64,000 nt of DNA, taken from NCBI RefSeq assembly GCF_050948175.1, contig NW_027490393.1, forward strand, positions 1-64,000, read 5' to 3'. Under the pieces are notes generated by a model that worked only from the letters and a program-made list of their open reading frames with translations, did no database searches and was not told the DNA's origin. Positions 1-14,094 of the stretch are shown in pieces. The translations under genes were made by a program, and so were the position numbers. Origin of the DNA: Xylocopa sonorina. Its lineage: Eukaryota; Arthropoda; Insecta; Hymenoptera; Apidae. Within the stretch, counting starts at the first letter, position 1. Each line of letters starts with the position of its first letter.

Positions 1-1000
1 TGCCGACGTATCGAAGCAATATTGTTCTAATGCTTCTTAAATCGCGATATCGCATCTCATTTCTATGTTTCATGATAAGATATAATATTCATTTTGCAGT
101 GTTATGTATACCTCGCATTCACTTCAAAAGAAAAGTAAATACGAGACTTCCTTGCTAGGAAGTAGCGTTTGCAGATGGCTACGTATCGAACCAATAGATT
201 TCTAATGCTTCTTAAATCTCCATATCGCATCTCATTTCTATGTTTTATGATAAGATATAATATTCATTGTGCAGTGTTATGTATACCTCGTATTCACTTG
301 AAAAGAATGCAAATGTGACACTTCCTTGCTAGGAAGTAGCGATTGCAGATGTTTACGTATCGAAGCAATAGAATTCTAATGCTTCTGAAATCGCGATATC
401 GCATCTCATATCAATGTTTCATGATAAAATATAATATTCATTGTGCAGTGTTATGTATACCTCGTATTCACCTCAATAGAATGTAAATGCGACACTTCCT
501 TGCTAGGAAATAGCGTTTGCAGATGTCTGCGTATCGTGGCATTAGAGTTCTAATGCTTCCCAAAACGCGATATCGCTTCTCATTTATACGTTTCATGATG
601 ATATATAATATTCAGTGCGACGTGTCATGTGTACCTCGCATACACTTCAACTGAATGTACATGCGACACTTCCTTGCTAGGAAGTAGCGTTTACAAATGT
701 CTACGTATCGAAGCAATAGGGATCTAATGCTTCATAAATCGCCATATCGCATCTCATTACTATGTTTCATGATAAGACATAATATTCATTGTGCAGTGTT
801 ATGTATACCTGGTATTCACCTCAAAAGAATGTAAATGCGACACTTCCTTGCTAGGAAATAGCGTTTGCAGATGTCTACGTATCGTACCATTAGGGTTCTA
901 ATGCTTCTCAAAGCCCGAGCTCGCTACTCATTACCATGTTTCATTATAATATATAATATTCATTGTGGAGTGTTATGTATACCTCGTATTCACTTCAAAA
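1..1000 (+). repeat. Segmental duplication, left copy (partner 4,526-5,525)
   Basis: The opening monomers reappear 4,525 bp later (26 monomers plus 1 bp). They share diagnostic features: the TGCCGACG start, the 1-nt insertion within AAAAGAAAAGTAAATACG, the GTGGCATTAG monomer and the following GGGATC monomer. The copies separate near 1,000/5,525. Confidence 0.8.
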
Positions 1001-2090
1001 GAATGTAAATGCGACACTTCCTTGCTTGGAACTAGCGTTTGCAGATGTCTACGTGTCGAAGCAATAGTTTTCTAATGCTTCTTAAATCGTCATATCGCAT
1101 CTCATATCTACGTTTCATGAAAAGATATAGAATTCATTGCGAAGTGTTATGTATACCTCGTATTCCTTTCTAAAGAATGTAAATGCGACATTTCCTTGCT
1201 GGGAAGTAGCGTTTGCAGATGTCTACGTATCGAAGCAATAGGGATCTAATGCTTCATAAATCGCCATATCGCATCTCATTTCTATGTTTCATGATAAGAC
1301 ATAATATTCATTGTGCAGTGTTATGTATACCTCGTATTCACCTCAAAAGAATGTAAATGCGACACTTCCTTGCTAGGAAATAGCGTTTGCAGATGTCTAC
1401 GTATCGTACCATTAGAGTTCTAATGCTTCTCAAAGCCCGAGCTCGCTACTCATTACCATGTTTCATTATAATATATAATATTCATTGTGGAGTGTTATGT
1501 ATACCTCGTATTCACTTCAAAAGAATGTAAATGCGACACTTCCTTGCTTGGAACTAGCGTTTGCAGATGTCTACGTGTCGAAGCAATAGTTTTCTAATGC
1601 TTCTTAAATCGTCATATCGCATCTCATATCTACATTTCATGAAAAGATATAGAATTCATTGCGAAGTGCTATGTATACCTCGTATTCCTTTCTAAAGAAT
1701 GTAAATGCGACATTTCCTTGCTGGGAAGTAGCGTTTGCAGATGTCTACGTATCGAAGCAATAGGGATCTAATGCTTCATAAATCGCCATATCGCATCTCA
1801 TTTCTATGTTTCATGATAAGACATAATATTCATTGTGCAGTGTTATGTATACCTCGTATTCACCTCAAAAGAATGTAAATGCGACACTTCCTTGCTAGGA
1901 AATAGCATTTGCAGATGTCTACGTATCGTACCATTAGAGTTCTAATGCTTCTCAAAGCCCGAGCTCGCTACTCATTACCATGTTTCATTATAATATATAA
2001 TATTCATTGTGGAGTGTTATGTATACCTCGTATTCACTTCAAAAGAATGTAAATGCGACACTTCCTTGCTAGGAAATAGCGTTTGCAGAT
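698..2090 (+). repeat. 3-monomer higher-order repeat (522 bp)
   Basis: Three monomer types (A-B-C) recur with exact 522-bp spacing: A starts at 698, 1,220 and 1,742. A carries GGGATCTAATGCTTCAT. B carries the GAGCTC core in place of GATATC. C carries GTGTCGAAGCAATAGTTTTC. The third round keeps A and B, then continues with more B-like monomers (about 2,090-2,350) rather than C. Such small units arise by in-register unequal crossover. Confidence 0.85.
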
Positions 2091-2353
2091 GTCTACGTAT
2101 CGTACCATTAGAGTTCTAATGCTTCTCAAAGCGCGAGCTCGCTACTCATTACCATGTTTCATTATAATATATAATATTCATTGTGCAGTGTTATGTATAC
2201 CTCGTATTCACCTCAGAAGAATGTAAATGCGACACTTCCTTGCTAGGAAATAGCGTTTGCAGATGTCTACGTATCGTACCATTAGAGTTCTAATGCTTCT
2301 TAAAGCGCGAGCTCGCTACTCATTACCATGTTTCATTATAATATATAATATTC

Positions 2354-3740
2354 ACTGCGAAGTGTCATGTATACCTCGCATACACTTCAAATGAACGTAA
2401 ATGCGACACCTCCTTGCTAGGAAATAGCGTTTGCAGATGTCTACGTATCGAAGCAATAGAGTTCTAATGCTTCTTAAATAGCGATATCGCATCTCAATAC
2501 TATGTTTCATGATAAGATATAATATTCATTGTGCAGTGTTATGTATACCTCGTATTCACCTCAATAGAATGTAAATGCGACACTTCCTTGCCAGGAAATA
2601 GCGTTTGCACATGTCTACGTATCGAAGCAATAGAGTTCTATAGCTTCTTAAATCGCGATATCGCATCTCAATACTATGTTTCATGATAAGATATAATATT
2701 CATTGCGAAGTGTCATGTATACCTCGTATTCCTTTCAAAAGAATGTAAATGCGACACTTCCTTGATAGGAAGTAGCGTTTGGAGATGTCTACGTATCGAA
2801 CCAGTAGATTTCTAATGCTTCTTAAATCCCCATATCGCATCTCATTTCTATGTTTTACGATAAGATATAATATTCATTGTGCAGTGTTATGTATACCTCG
2901 TATTCACTTGAAAAGAATGCAAATGCGACACTTCCTTGCTAGGAAGTAGCGATTGCAGATGTCTACGTATCGAAGCAATTGGGATCAAGTGCTTCTTAAA
3001 TCGCCATATCGCTTTTCATTTCTACGTTTCATGGTAATATATAATATTCACTGGGAAGTGTCATGTATACCTCGCATACACTTCAAATGAACGTAAATGC
3101 GACACTTCCTTGCTAGGAAGTAGCGTTTGTAGATGTCTACGTATCGAAGCAATAGAGTTCTAATGCTTCTCAAATCGTCATACCGCACCTCATTTCTATG
3201 TTTCATGATAAGATATAATATTCATTGCGAAGTGTCATGTATACCTCGTATTCCTTTCAAAAGAATGTAAATGCGACACTTCCTTGATAGGAAGTAGCGT
3301 TTGCAGATGTCTACGTATCGAACCAATAGATTTCTAATGCTTCTTAAATCTCCATATCGCATCTCATTTCTATGTTTTATGATAAGATATAATATTCATT
3401 GTGCAGTGTTATGTATACCTCGTATTCACTTGAATAGAATGCAAATGCGACACTTCCTTGCTAGGAAGTAGCGATTGCAGATGTTTACGTATCGAAGCAA
3501 TAGAATTCTAATGCTTCTGAAATCGCGATATCGCATCTCATATCAATGTTTCATGATAAAATATAATATTCATTGTGCAGTGTTGTGCATACCTCGTATT
3601 CACCTCAATAGAATGTAAATGCGACACTTCCTTGCTAGGAAATAGCGTTTGCAGATGACTACGTATCGTGGCATTAGAGTTCTAATGCTTCTCAAAACGC
3701 GATATGGCTTCTCATTTATACGTTTCATGATGATATATAA
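2354..3740 (+). repeat. Eight-monomer duplication, left copy (partner 5,661-7,047)
   Basis: About eight monomers repeat at an offset of 3,307 bp (19 monomers plus 1 bp). Shared rare variants include GAACGTAAATGCGACACCTCC, split here as GAACGTAAATGCG and ACACCTCC, plus TCTATAGCTTC, AATTGGGATCAAGTGC and GATGTTTACG. Confidence 0.8.
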
Positions 3741-4525
3741 TATTCAGTGCGACGTGTCATGTGTACCTCGCATACACTTCAACTGAATGTACATGCGACA
3801 CTTCCTTGCTAGGAAGTAGCGTTTGCAGATGTCTACGTATCGTAGCAATAGGGATCTAATGCTTCATAAATAGCCATATCGCATCTCATTTCTATGTTTC
3901 ATGATAAGACATAATATTCATTGTGCAGTGTTATGTATACCTCGTATTCACCTCAGAAGAATGTAAATGCGACACTTCCTTGCTAGGAAATAGCGTTTGC
4001 AGATGTCTACGTATCGTACCATTAGAGTTCTAATGCTTCTTAAAGCGCGAGCTCGCTACTCATTACCATGTTTCATTATAATATATAATATTCATTGTGG
4101 AGTGTTATGTATACCTCGTATTCACTTCAAAAGAATGTAAATGCGACACTTCCTTGCTTCTAACTAGCATTTGCAGATGTCTACGTGTCGAAGCAATAGT
4201 TTTCTAATGCTTCTTAAATCGTCATATCGCATCTCATATCTACGTTTCATGAAAAGATATAGAATTCATTGCGAAGTGTTATGTATACCTCGTATTCCTT
4301 TCAAAAGAATGTAAATGCGATATTTCCTTGCTGGGAAGTAGCGTTTGCAGATGTCTACGTATTGAACCAATAGAATTCTAATGCTTCTTAAATCTCCATA
4401 TCGCATCTCATTTCCATGTTTTATGATAAGATATAATATTCATTGTGCAGTGTTATGTATACCTCGCATTCACTTCAAATGAACGTAAATGCGACACCTC
4501 CTTGCTAGGAAATAGCGTTTGCAGA

Positions 4526-5525
4526 TGCCGACGTATCGAAGCAATAGTGTTCTAATGCTTCTTAAATCGCGATATCGCATCACATTTCTATGTTTCATGA
4601 TAAGATATAATATTCATTTTGCAGTGTTATGTATACCTCGCATTCACTTCAAAAGAAAAGTAAATACGAGACTTCCTTGCTAGGAAGTAGCGTTTGCAGA
4701 TGGCTACGTATCGAACCAATAGATTTCTAATGCTTCTTAAATCTCCATATCGCATCTCATTTCTATGTTTTATGATAAGATATAATATTCATTGTGCAGT
4801 GTTATGTATACCTCGTATTCACTTGAAAAGAATGCAAATGTGACACTTCCTTGCTAGGAAGTAGCGATTGCAGATGTTTACGTATCGAAGCAATAGAATT
4901 CTAATGCTTCTGAAATCGCGATATCGCATCTCATATCAATGTTTCATGATAAAATATAATATTCATTGTGCAGTGTTATGTATACCTCGTATTCACCTCA
5001 ATAGAATGTAAATGCGACACTTCCTTGCTAGGAAATAGCGTTTGCAGATGTCTCCGTATCGTGGCATTAGAGTTCTAATGCTTCCCAAAACGCGATATCG
5101 CTTCTCATTTATACGTTTCATGATGATATATAATATTCAGTGCGACGTGTCATGTGTACCTCGCATACACTTCAACTGAATGTACATGCGACACTTCCTT
5201 GCTAGGAAGTAGCGTTTACAGATGTCTACGTATCGAAGCAATAGGGATCTAATGCTTCATAAATCGCCATATCGCATCTCATTACTATGTTTCATGATAA
5301 GACATAATATTCATTGTGCAGTGTTATGTATACCTCGTATTCACCTCAAAAGAATGTAAATGCGACACTTCCTTGCTAGGAAATAGCGTTTGCAGATGTC
5401 TACGTATCGTACCATTAGAGTTCTAATGCTTCTCAAAGCCCGAGCTCGCTACTCATTACCATGTTTCATTATAATATATAATATTCATTGTGGAGTGTTA
5501 TGTATACCTCGTATTCACTTCAAAT
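4526..5525 (+). repeat. Segmental duplication, right copy (partner 1-1,000)
   Basis: Mirrors 1-1,000 in monomer order and private variants, with scattered substitutions. It then joins monomers of a different origin, CAAATGAATG in place of CAAAAGAATG near 5,522. This marks a recombination junction inside the array. Confidence 0.8.
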
Positions 5526-5660
5526 GAATGTAAATGCGACACTTCCTTGCTAGGAAGTAGCGATTGCAGATGTCTACGTATCGAAGCAATAGAGTTCTAA
5601 TGCTTCTCAAATCTCCATATCGCATCTCATTTCTACGTTTCATGATAATATATAATATTC

Positions 5661-7047
5661 ACTGCGAAGTGTCATGTATACCTCGCATACACTTCAAATG
5701 AACGTAAATGCGACACCTCCTTGCTAGGAAATAGCGTTTGCAGATGTCTACGTATCGAAGCAATAGAGTTCTAATGCTTCTTAAATAGCGATATCGCATC
5801 TCAATACTATGTTTCATGATAAGATATAATATTCATTGTGCAGTGTTATGTATACCTCGTATTCACCTCAATAGAATGTAAATGCGACACTTCCTTGCCA
5901 GGAAATAGCGTTTGCACATGTCTACGTATCGAAGCAATAGAGTTCTATAGCTTCTTAAATCGCGATATCGCATCTCAATACTATGTTTCATGATAAGATA
6001 TAATATTCATTGCGAAGTGTCATGTATACCTCGTATTCCTTTCAAAAGAATGTAAATGCGACACTTCCTTGATAGGAAGTAGCGTTTGGAGATGTCTACG
6101 TATCGAACCAGTAGATTTCTAATGCTTCTTAAATCTCCATATCGCATCTCATTTCTATGTTTTACGATAAGATATAATATTCATTGTGCAGTGTCATGTA
6201 TACCTCGTATTCACTTGAAAAGAATGCAAATGCGACACTTCCTTGCTAGGAAGTAGCGATTGCAGATGTCTACGTATCGAAGCAATTGGGATCAAGTGCT
6301 TCTTAAATCGCCATATCGCTTCTCATTTCTACGTTTCATGGTAATATATAATATTCACTGGGAAGTGTCATGTATACCTCGCATACACTTCAAATGAACG
6401 TAAATGCGACACTTCCTTGCTAGGAAGTAGCGTTTGAAGATGTCTACGTATCGAAGCAATAGAGTTCTAATGCTTCTCAAATCGTCATACCGCACCTCAT
6501 TTCTATGTTTCATGATAAGATATAATATTCATTGCGAAGTGTCATGTATACCTCGTATTCCTTTCAAAAGAATGTAAATGCGACACTTCCTTGATAGGAA
6601 GTAGCGTTTGCAGATGTCTACGTATCGAACCAATAGATTTCTAATGCTTCTTAAATCTCCATATCGCATCTCATTTCTATGTTTTATGATAAGATATAAT
6701 ATTCATTGTGCAGTGTTATGTATACCTCGTATTCACTTGAATAGGATGCAAATGCGACACTTCCTTGCTAGGAAGAAGCGATTGCAGATGTTTACGTATC
6801 GAAGCAATAGAATTCTAATGCTTCTGAAATCGCGATATCGCATCTCATATCAAAGTTTCATGATAAAATATAATATTCATTGTGCAGTGTTATGCATACC
6901 TCGTATTCACCTCAATAGAATGTAAATGCGACACTTCCTTGCTAGGAAATAGCGTTTGCAGATGTCTACGTATCGTGGCATTAGAGTTCTAATGCTTCTC
7001 AAAACGCGATATCGCTTCTCATTTATACGTTTCATGATGATATATAA
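5661..7047 (+). repeat. Eight-monomer duplication, right copy (partner 2,354-3,740)
   Basis: Same order of private variants as 2,354-3,740. Similarity drops near 7,045, where CAGTGCGACGTG in the left copy corresponds to CACTGCGAAGTG here. Confidence 0.8.
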
Positions 7048-8186
7048 TATTCACTGCGAAGTGTCATGTATGCCTCGCATACACTTCAAATGAACGTAAA
7101 TGCGACACCTCCTTGCTAGGAAATAGCGTTTGCAGATGTCTACGTATCGAAGCAATAGAGATCTGATGCTTCTTAAATCGCCATAATACATCTCATTTCT
7201 ATGTTTCATGATAAGATATAATATTCATTGTGGAGTGTTATGTATACCTCGTATTCACTTCAAAAGAATGTAAATGCGACACTTCCTTGCAAGGTTGTAG
7301 CGTTTGCAGATATCTACGAATCGAAGCAATAGAGATCAAATGCTTCTTAAATAGCGATATCGCATCTCATTCCTATGTCTCATGATGAGATGTAATATTG
7401 ATTGTGGAGTGTTATGAATACCTCGTATTCACCTCAAAAGAATGTAAATTTGACACTTCCTTCCTAGCAAATATCGTCTGCAGATGTCTACGTATCGTAG
7501 CAGTAGATTTCTAATGCTTCTTATATCGCGATATCGTATCTCATTTCAATGTTTCATGATAAGATATAATATTCATTGCGAAGTGTCATGTATACCTCGT
7601 ATTCCTTCCAAAAGAATGTAAAAGCGACACTTCCTTTCTTTGAAGTTACGTTTGCAAATGTCTGCGTATCGGAGCAATAGAGTTCTAATGCACCTTAATC
7701 GGCGATATCGCATCTCATTTCTATGTTTCATGATAAGATATAATATTCATTGTGCAGTGTTATCTATACCTCGTATTCACTTCAAAAGAATGTAAACGCG
7801 ACACTTCGTTGCCAGGAAATAGCTTCTGCAGATGTCTACGTATCGTGCCATTAGAGTTCTAATGCTTCTCAAAACGCGATATCGCTACTCATTACCATGT
7901 TTCATTATAATATATAATATTCATTGTGGAGTGTTATGTATACCTCGTATTCACCTCAAAAGAATGTAAATGTGCAAGTTCCTTGCTAGGAAATAGCGTT
8001 TGCAGATGTCTACGTATCGTAGCAAAAGGGTTCTAATGCTTCTCAAGACGCGATATCGCATCTCATTTCTATTTTCATGATAAGATATAGTATTCATTGT
8101 GGAGTGTTATGTATACCTCGTGCTCACCTCAAACGAATGTAAATTTGACACTTCCCTGCTAGGAAATAGCGATGGCAGATATCAAC
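7048..8186 (+). repeat. Monomeric satellite with low internal order
   Basis: Six to seven monomers with many private substitutions, such as GCAAGGTTGTAGCG and ATGCACCTTAATCGG. A block around 7,790-8,330 recurs about 1,389 bp later (9,180-9,720), eight monomers apart. This stretch therefore leads into the 17-monomer HOR. Confidence 0.75.
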
Positions 8187-11140
8187 GTATCGAAGCAGCA
8201 GAGTTCTAATGCTACATAAAACGCGATATCGTATCTCATTTCTATGTTTTATGATAAGATGTAATATACATTGTAGAGTGTTATGTATAAGTCGTATTCG
8301 TTTCAAAAGAATGTAAATGCGGCACACCCTTTCTAGGATATTACGTTACTGGATGTCTATGTACCGAAGCAATAGGTTTCTAGTGCTTCTAAAACGCGAA
8401 ATCGCATATCATTTCTATGTTTCATGATAAGATATAATAGTCATTGCGATGTGTAATGTATACCTCGTATTCACATCAGAAGACTGTCAATGCGGCACTT
8501 CCTTGCTAGGAAGTAGCTTTGGTAGATGTCTACGTATCGAAGCAACAGGGTTCTAATGCATCTTAAAACACGATATCGCATCTCAATCCTATGTCTCATG
8601 AAAAGATATAATATATATTGTGGAGTGTTATGTATAACTCGTATTCACATCAAAAGAATGTAAATGCGACAATTCGTCGCTAGGAAATAGCGTTTGCAGA
8701 TGTCTACGTATCGTAGCAATAGTGCTCTAATCCTTCTCAAAACGCGATATCGCATCCCATTTCTATGTTTCATGATAAGATATAATATTCATTGCGAAGT
8801 GTCATGTACACCTCGCATACACTTCAAATGAATGTAAATGCGACACTTCCTTGCTAGGAATTAGCGTTTGCAGATGTGTATGTATCGAAGCAGTAGAGTT
8901 CTAATGCTTCTCAAAACGCGATATCGCTACGCATTTCTATGTTTCATGATAATATATCAAATTCATTGCGAAGTGTCATCTATACCTCGCATACACTTCA
9001 AATGAATGTAAATGCGACACTTCCTTGCTAGGAAATAGCGTTTGCAGGTGTCTACGTATCGAAGCAATGGAATTCTAATGCTTCTCAAATCGTCATACCG
9101 TATCTCATTCCTATGTTTCATGATAAGATATAATATTCATTGCGAAGTGTTATGTATACCTCGTATTCACTTCAAAAAAATGTAAACGCGACACTTCGTT
9201 GCCAGGAAATAGCTTTTGCAGATGTCTACGTATCGTGCCATTAGAGTTCTAATGCTTCTCAAAACGGGATATCGCTACTCATTACCATGTTTCATTATAA
9301 TATATAATATTCATTGTGGAGTGTTTGTATACCTCGTATTCACCTCAAAAGAATGTAAATGTGCAAGTTCCTTGCTAGGAAATAGCGTTTGCAAATGTCT
9401 ACGTATCGTAGCAAAAGGGTTCTAATGCTTCTCAAGACGCGATATTGCATCTCATTTCTATTTTCATGATAAGATATAGTATTCATTGTGGAGTGTTATG
9501 TATACCTCGTGCTCACCTCAAACGAATGTAAATTTGACACTTCCCTACTAGGAAATAGCGATGGCAGATATCAACGTATCGAAGCAGCAGAGTTCTAATG
9601 CTACATAAAACGAGATATCGTATCTCATTTCTATGTTTTATGATAAGATGTAATATACATTGTAGAGTGTTATGTATAAGTCGTATTCTTTTCAAAAGAA
9701 TGTAAATGCGGCACATCCTTTCTAGGAAATTACGTTACCGGATGTCTATGTACCGAAGGAATAGAGTTCTAGTGCTTCTAAAACGCGAAATCGCATACCA
9801 TTTCTATGTTTCATGATAAGATACAATAGTCATTGCGAAGTGTAATGTATACCTCGTATTCACTTCAGAAGACTGTCAATGCGGCACTTCCTTGCTAGGA
9901 AGTAGCGTTGGTAGATGTCTACGTATCGAAGCAATAGAGTTCTAATGCATCTTAAAACACGATATAGCATCTCAATCCTATGTCTCATGAAAAGATATAA
10001 TATATATTGTGGAGTGTTATGTATACCTCGTATTCACATCAAAAGACTGGAAATGCGACACGACCTTGCTAGGAAATAGCGTTTGCAGATGTCTACATAT
10101 CGATGAAATAGAGTTCTAATGCTTCTCAAATAGCGATATCGCACCTCATTTCTATGTTTCATGTTAAGATATAATATTAATTGCGAATTGTCATATATAC
10201 CTCGTATTCACTTCAGAGGAATGTAAATGCGACAATTCCTTGCTAGGAAATAGCGTTTGCAGATGTCTACGTATCTTAGCAATAGTGTTCTAATCCTTCT
10301 CAAAACGCGATATCGCATCCCATTTCTATGTTTCATGATATGATATAATATTCATTGCGAAGTGTCTTGTACACCTCGCATACACTTCAAATGAATGTGA
10401 ATGCGACAGTTCCTTGCTAGGAAACAGCGTTTGCAGATGTCTACGTATCGAAGCAATAGAGTTCTAATTCTTCATAAATCGCGATATCGCCTCTCATTTC
10501 TATGTTTCATGATAAGATATAATATTCATTGTGCAGTGTTATGCATATCTCATCTATACTTCAAATGAATGTAAATGCGACACTTCCTTGCTAGGAAATA
10601 GCGTATGCATATGTCTGCGTATCGTGGCATTAGAGTTCTAATGCTTCTCAAAACGCGGTATCGCTTCTCATTCCTATGATTCGTGATAATATATAATATT
10701 CATTGCGAAGTGCCATGTATATCTCGCATGCACTTCAATTGAATGTACGTGCGACAATACCTTGCTAGGAAATAGCGTTTGCAGATGTCTACGTATCGAA
10801 GCAATAGAATTCTAATGCTTCATAAATCGCCATATCGCATCTCATTTCTATGTTTCATGAGTTGATATAATATTCATTGCGAAGTGTCATGTATAGCTCG
10901 TATTCCGTTCAAAAGAATGTAAATGCGACACTTGCTTGCTAGGAAGTAGCGTTTGCAGATGTCTGTATATCAAAGCAATAGAGTTCTAATGCTTCTTAAA
11001 TCGCGATATCGTATCTCATTTCTATGCTTCATTATAAGATATAATATTCATTGTGGAGTGTTATGTATACCTCGTATTCACATCAAAAGAATGTAAATGT
11101 GCAAGTTCCTTGCTAGGAAATAGCGTTTGCAGATGTCTAC
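8187..11140 (+). repeat. 17-monomer higher-order repeat, copy 1 (2,954 bp)
   Basis: First full copy of a 2,954-bp unit, which is 17 x 174 minus 4. The start is placed at GTATCGAAGCAGCAG, equivalent to GTATCGGAGCAGCAG at 11,141. Markers include ATGTATAAGTCG, CTGGATGTCTATGTACCG, ACTGTCAATGCGGC, TCATCTATACTTC and a monomer lacking two bases (GAGTGTTTGTATACC). Confidence 0.9.
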
Positions 11141-14094
11141 GTATCGGAGCAGCAGATTTCTAATGCTTCATGAAACGCGATATCGTATCTCATTTCTATG
11201 TTTTATGATAAGATGTAATATACATTGTAGAGTGTTATGTATAAGTCGTATTCGTTTCAAAAGAATGTAAATGCGGCACACCCTTTCTAGGATATTACGT
11301 TACTGGATGTCTATGTACCGAAGCAATAGGTTTCTAGTGCTTCTAAAACGCGAAATCGCATATCATTTCTATGTTTCATGATAAGATATAATAGTCATTG
11401 CGATGTGTAATGTATACCTCGTATTCACATCAGAAGACTGTCAATGCGGCACTTCCTTGCTAGGAAGTAGCTTTGGTAGATGTCTGCGTATCGAAGCAAC
11501 AGGGTTCTAATGCATCTTAAAACACGATATCGCATCTCAATCCTATGTCTCATGAAAAGATATAATATATATTGTGGAGTGTTATGTATAACTCGTATTC
11601 ACATCAAAAGAATGTAAATGCGACAATTCCTCGCTAGGAAGTAGCGTTTGCAGATGTCTACGTATCGTAGCAATAGTGCTCTAATCCTTCTCAAAACGCG
11701 ATATCGCATCCCATTTCTATGTTTCATGATAAGATATAATATTCATTGCGAAGTGTCATGTACACCTCGCATACACTTCAAATGAATGTAAATGCGACAC
11801 TTCCTTGCTAGGAATTAGCGTTTGCAGATGTGTACGTATCGAAGCAGTAGAGTTCTAATGCTTCTCTAAACGCGATATCGCTACGCATTTCTATGTTTCA
11901 TGATAATATATCAAATTCATTGCGAAGTGTCATGTATACCTCGCATACACTTCAAATGAATGTAAATGCGACACTTCCTTGCTAGGAAATAGCGTTTGCA
12001 GGTGTCTACGTATCGAAGCAATGGAGTTCTAATGCTTCTCAAATCGTCATACCGTATCTCATTTCTATGTTTCATGATGAGATATAATATTCATTGCGAA
12101 GTGTCATGTATACCTCGTATTCACTTCAAAAAAATGTAAACGCGACACTTCGTTGCCAGGAAATAGCTTTTGCAGATGTCTACGTATCGTGCCATTAGAG
12201 TTCTAATGCTTCTCAAAACGCGATATCGCTACTCATTACCATGTTTCATTATAATATATAATATTCATTGTGGAGTGTTTGTATACCTCGTATTCACCTC
12301 AAAAGAATGTAAATGTGCAAGTTCCTTGCTAGGAAATAGCGTTTGCAGATGTCTACGTATCGTAGCAAAAGGGTTCTAATGCTCCTCAAGACGCGATATT
12401 GCATCTCATTTCTATTTTCATGATAAGATATAGTATTCATTGTGGAGTGTTATGTATACCTCGTGCTCACCTCAAACGAATGTAAATTTGACACTTCCCT
12501 GCTAGGAAATAGCGATGGCAGATATCAACGTATCGAAGCAGCAGAGTTCTAATGCTACATAAAACGAGATATCGTATCTCATTTCTATGTTTTATGATAA
12601 GATGTAATATACATTGTAGAGTGTTATGTATAAGTCGTATTCTTTTCAAAAGAATGTAAATGCGGCACATCCTTTCTAGGAAATTACGTTACCGGATGTC
12701 TATGTACCGAAGGAATAGAGTTCTAGTGCTTCTAAAACGCGAAATCGCATACCATTTCTATGTTTCATGATAAGATACAATAGTCATTGCGAAGTGTAAT
12801 GTATACCTCGTATTCACTTCAGAAGACTGTCAATGCGGCACTTCCTTGCTAGGATGTAGCGTTAGTAGATGTCTACGTATCGAAGCAATAGAGTTCTAAT
12901 GCATGTTAAAACACGATATAGCATCTCAATCCTATGTCTCATGAAAAGATATAATATATATTGTGGAGTGTTATGTATACCTCGTATTCACATCAAAAGA
13001 CTGGAAATGCGACACGACCTTGCTAGGAAATAGCGTTTGCAGATGTCTACATATCGATGAAATAGAGTTCTAATGCTTCTCAAATAGCGATATCGCACCT
13101 CATTTCTATGTTTCATGTTAAGATATAATATTAATTGCGAATTGTCATATATACCTCGTATTCACTTCAGAGGAATGTAAATGCGACAATTCCTTGCTAG
13201 GAAATAGCGTTTGCAGATGTCTACGTATCTTAGCAATAGTGTTCTAATCCTTCTCAAAACGCGATATCGCATCCCATTTCTATGTTTCATGATATGATAT
13301 AATATTCATTGCGAAGTGTCTTGTACACCTCGCATACACTTCAAATGAATGTGAATGCGACAGTTCCTTGCTAGGAAACAGCGTTTGCAGATGTCTACGT
13401 ATCGAAGCAATAGAGTTCTAATTCTTCATAAATCGCGATATCGCCTCTCATTTCTATGTTTCATGATAAGATATAATATTCATTGTGCAGTGTTATGCAT
13501 ATCTCATCTATACTTCAAATGAATGTAAATGCGACACTTCCTTGCTAGGAAATAGCGTATGCATATGTCTGCGTATCGTGGCATTAGAGTTCTAATGCTT
13601 CTCAAAACGCGGTATCGCTTCTCATTCCTATGATTCGTGATAATATATAATATTCATTGCGAAGTGCCATGTATATCTCGCATGCACTTCAATTGAATGT
13701 ACGTGCGACAATACCTTGCTAGGAAATAGCGTTTGCAGATGTCTACGTATCGAAGCAATAGAATTCTAATGCTTCATAAATCGCCATATCGCATCTCATT
13801 TCTATGTTCCATGAGTTGATATAATATTCATTGCGAAGTGTCATGTATAGCTCGTATTCCGTTCAAAAGAATGTAAATGCGACACTTGCTTGCTAGGAAG
13901 TAGCGTTTGCAGATGTCTGTATATCAAAGCAATAGAGTTCTAATGCTTCTTAAATCGCGATATCGTATCTCATTTCTATGCTTCATTATAAGATATAATA
14001 TTCATTGTGGAGTGTTATGTATACCTCGTATTCACATCAAAAGAATGTAAATGTGCAAGTTCCTTGCTAGGAAATAGCGTTTGCAGATGTCTAC
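11141..14094 (+). repeat. 17-monomer higher-order repeat, copy 2 (2,954 bp)
   Basis: Marker motifs of copy 1 recur at +2,954 exactly, for example TTATGTATAAGTCG at 8,281 and 11,235. Only scattered single-base differences were noticed, for example GGAATTC in copy 1 against GGAGTTC here near 12,011. Confidence 0.9.

Noticed and set aside
6608..6925. Plus-strand periodic frames such as this one and 19,156-19,437, 34,605-34,916, 43,999-44,181 and 48,873-49,055
   Set aside because: These are satellite monomers in which the usual TAA or TAG happens to be mutated. There are no promoter, splice or domain signals.
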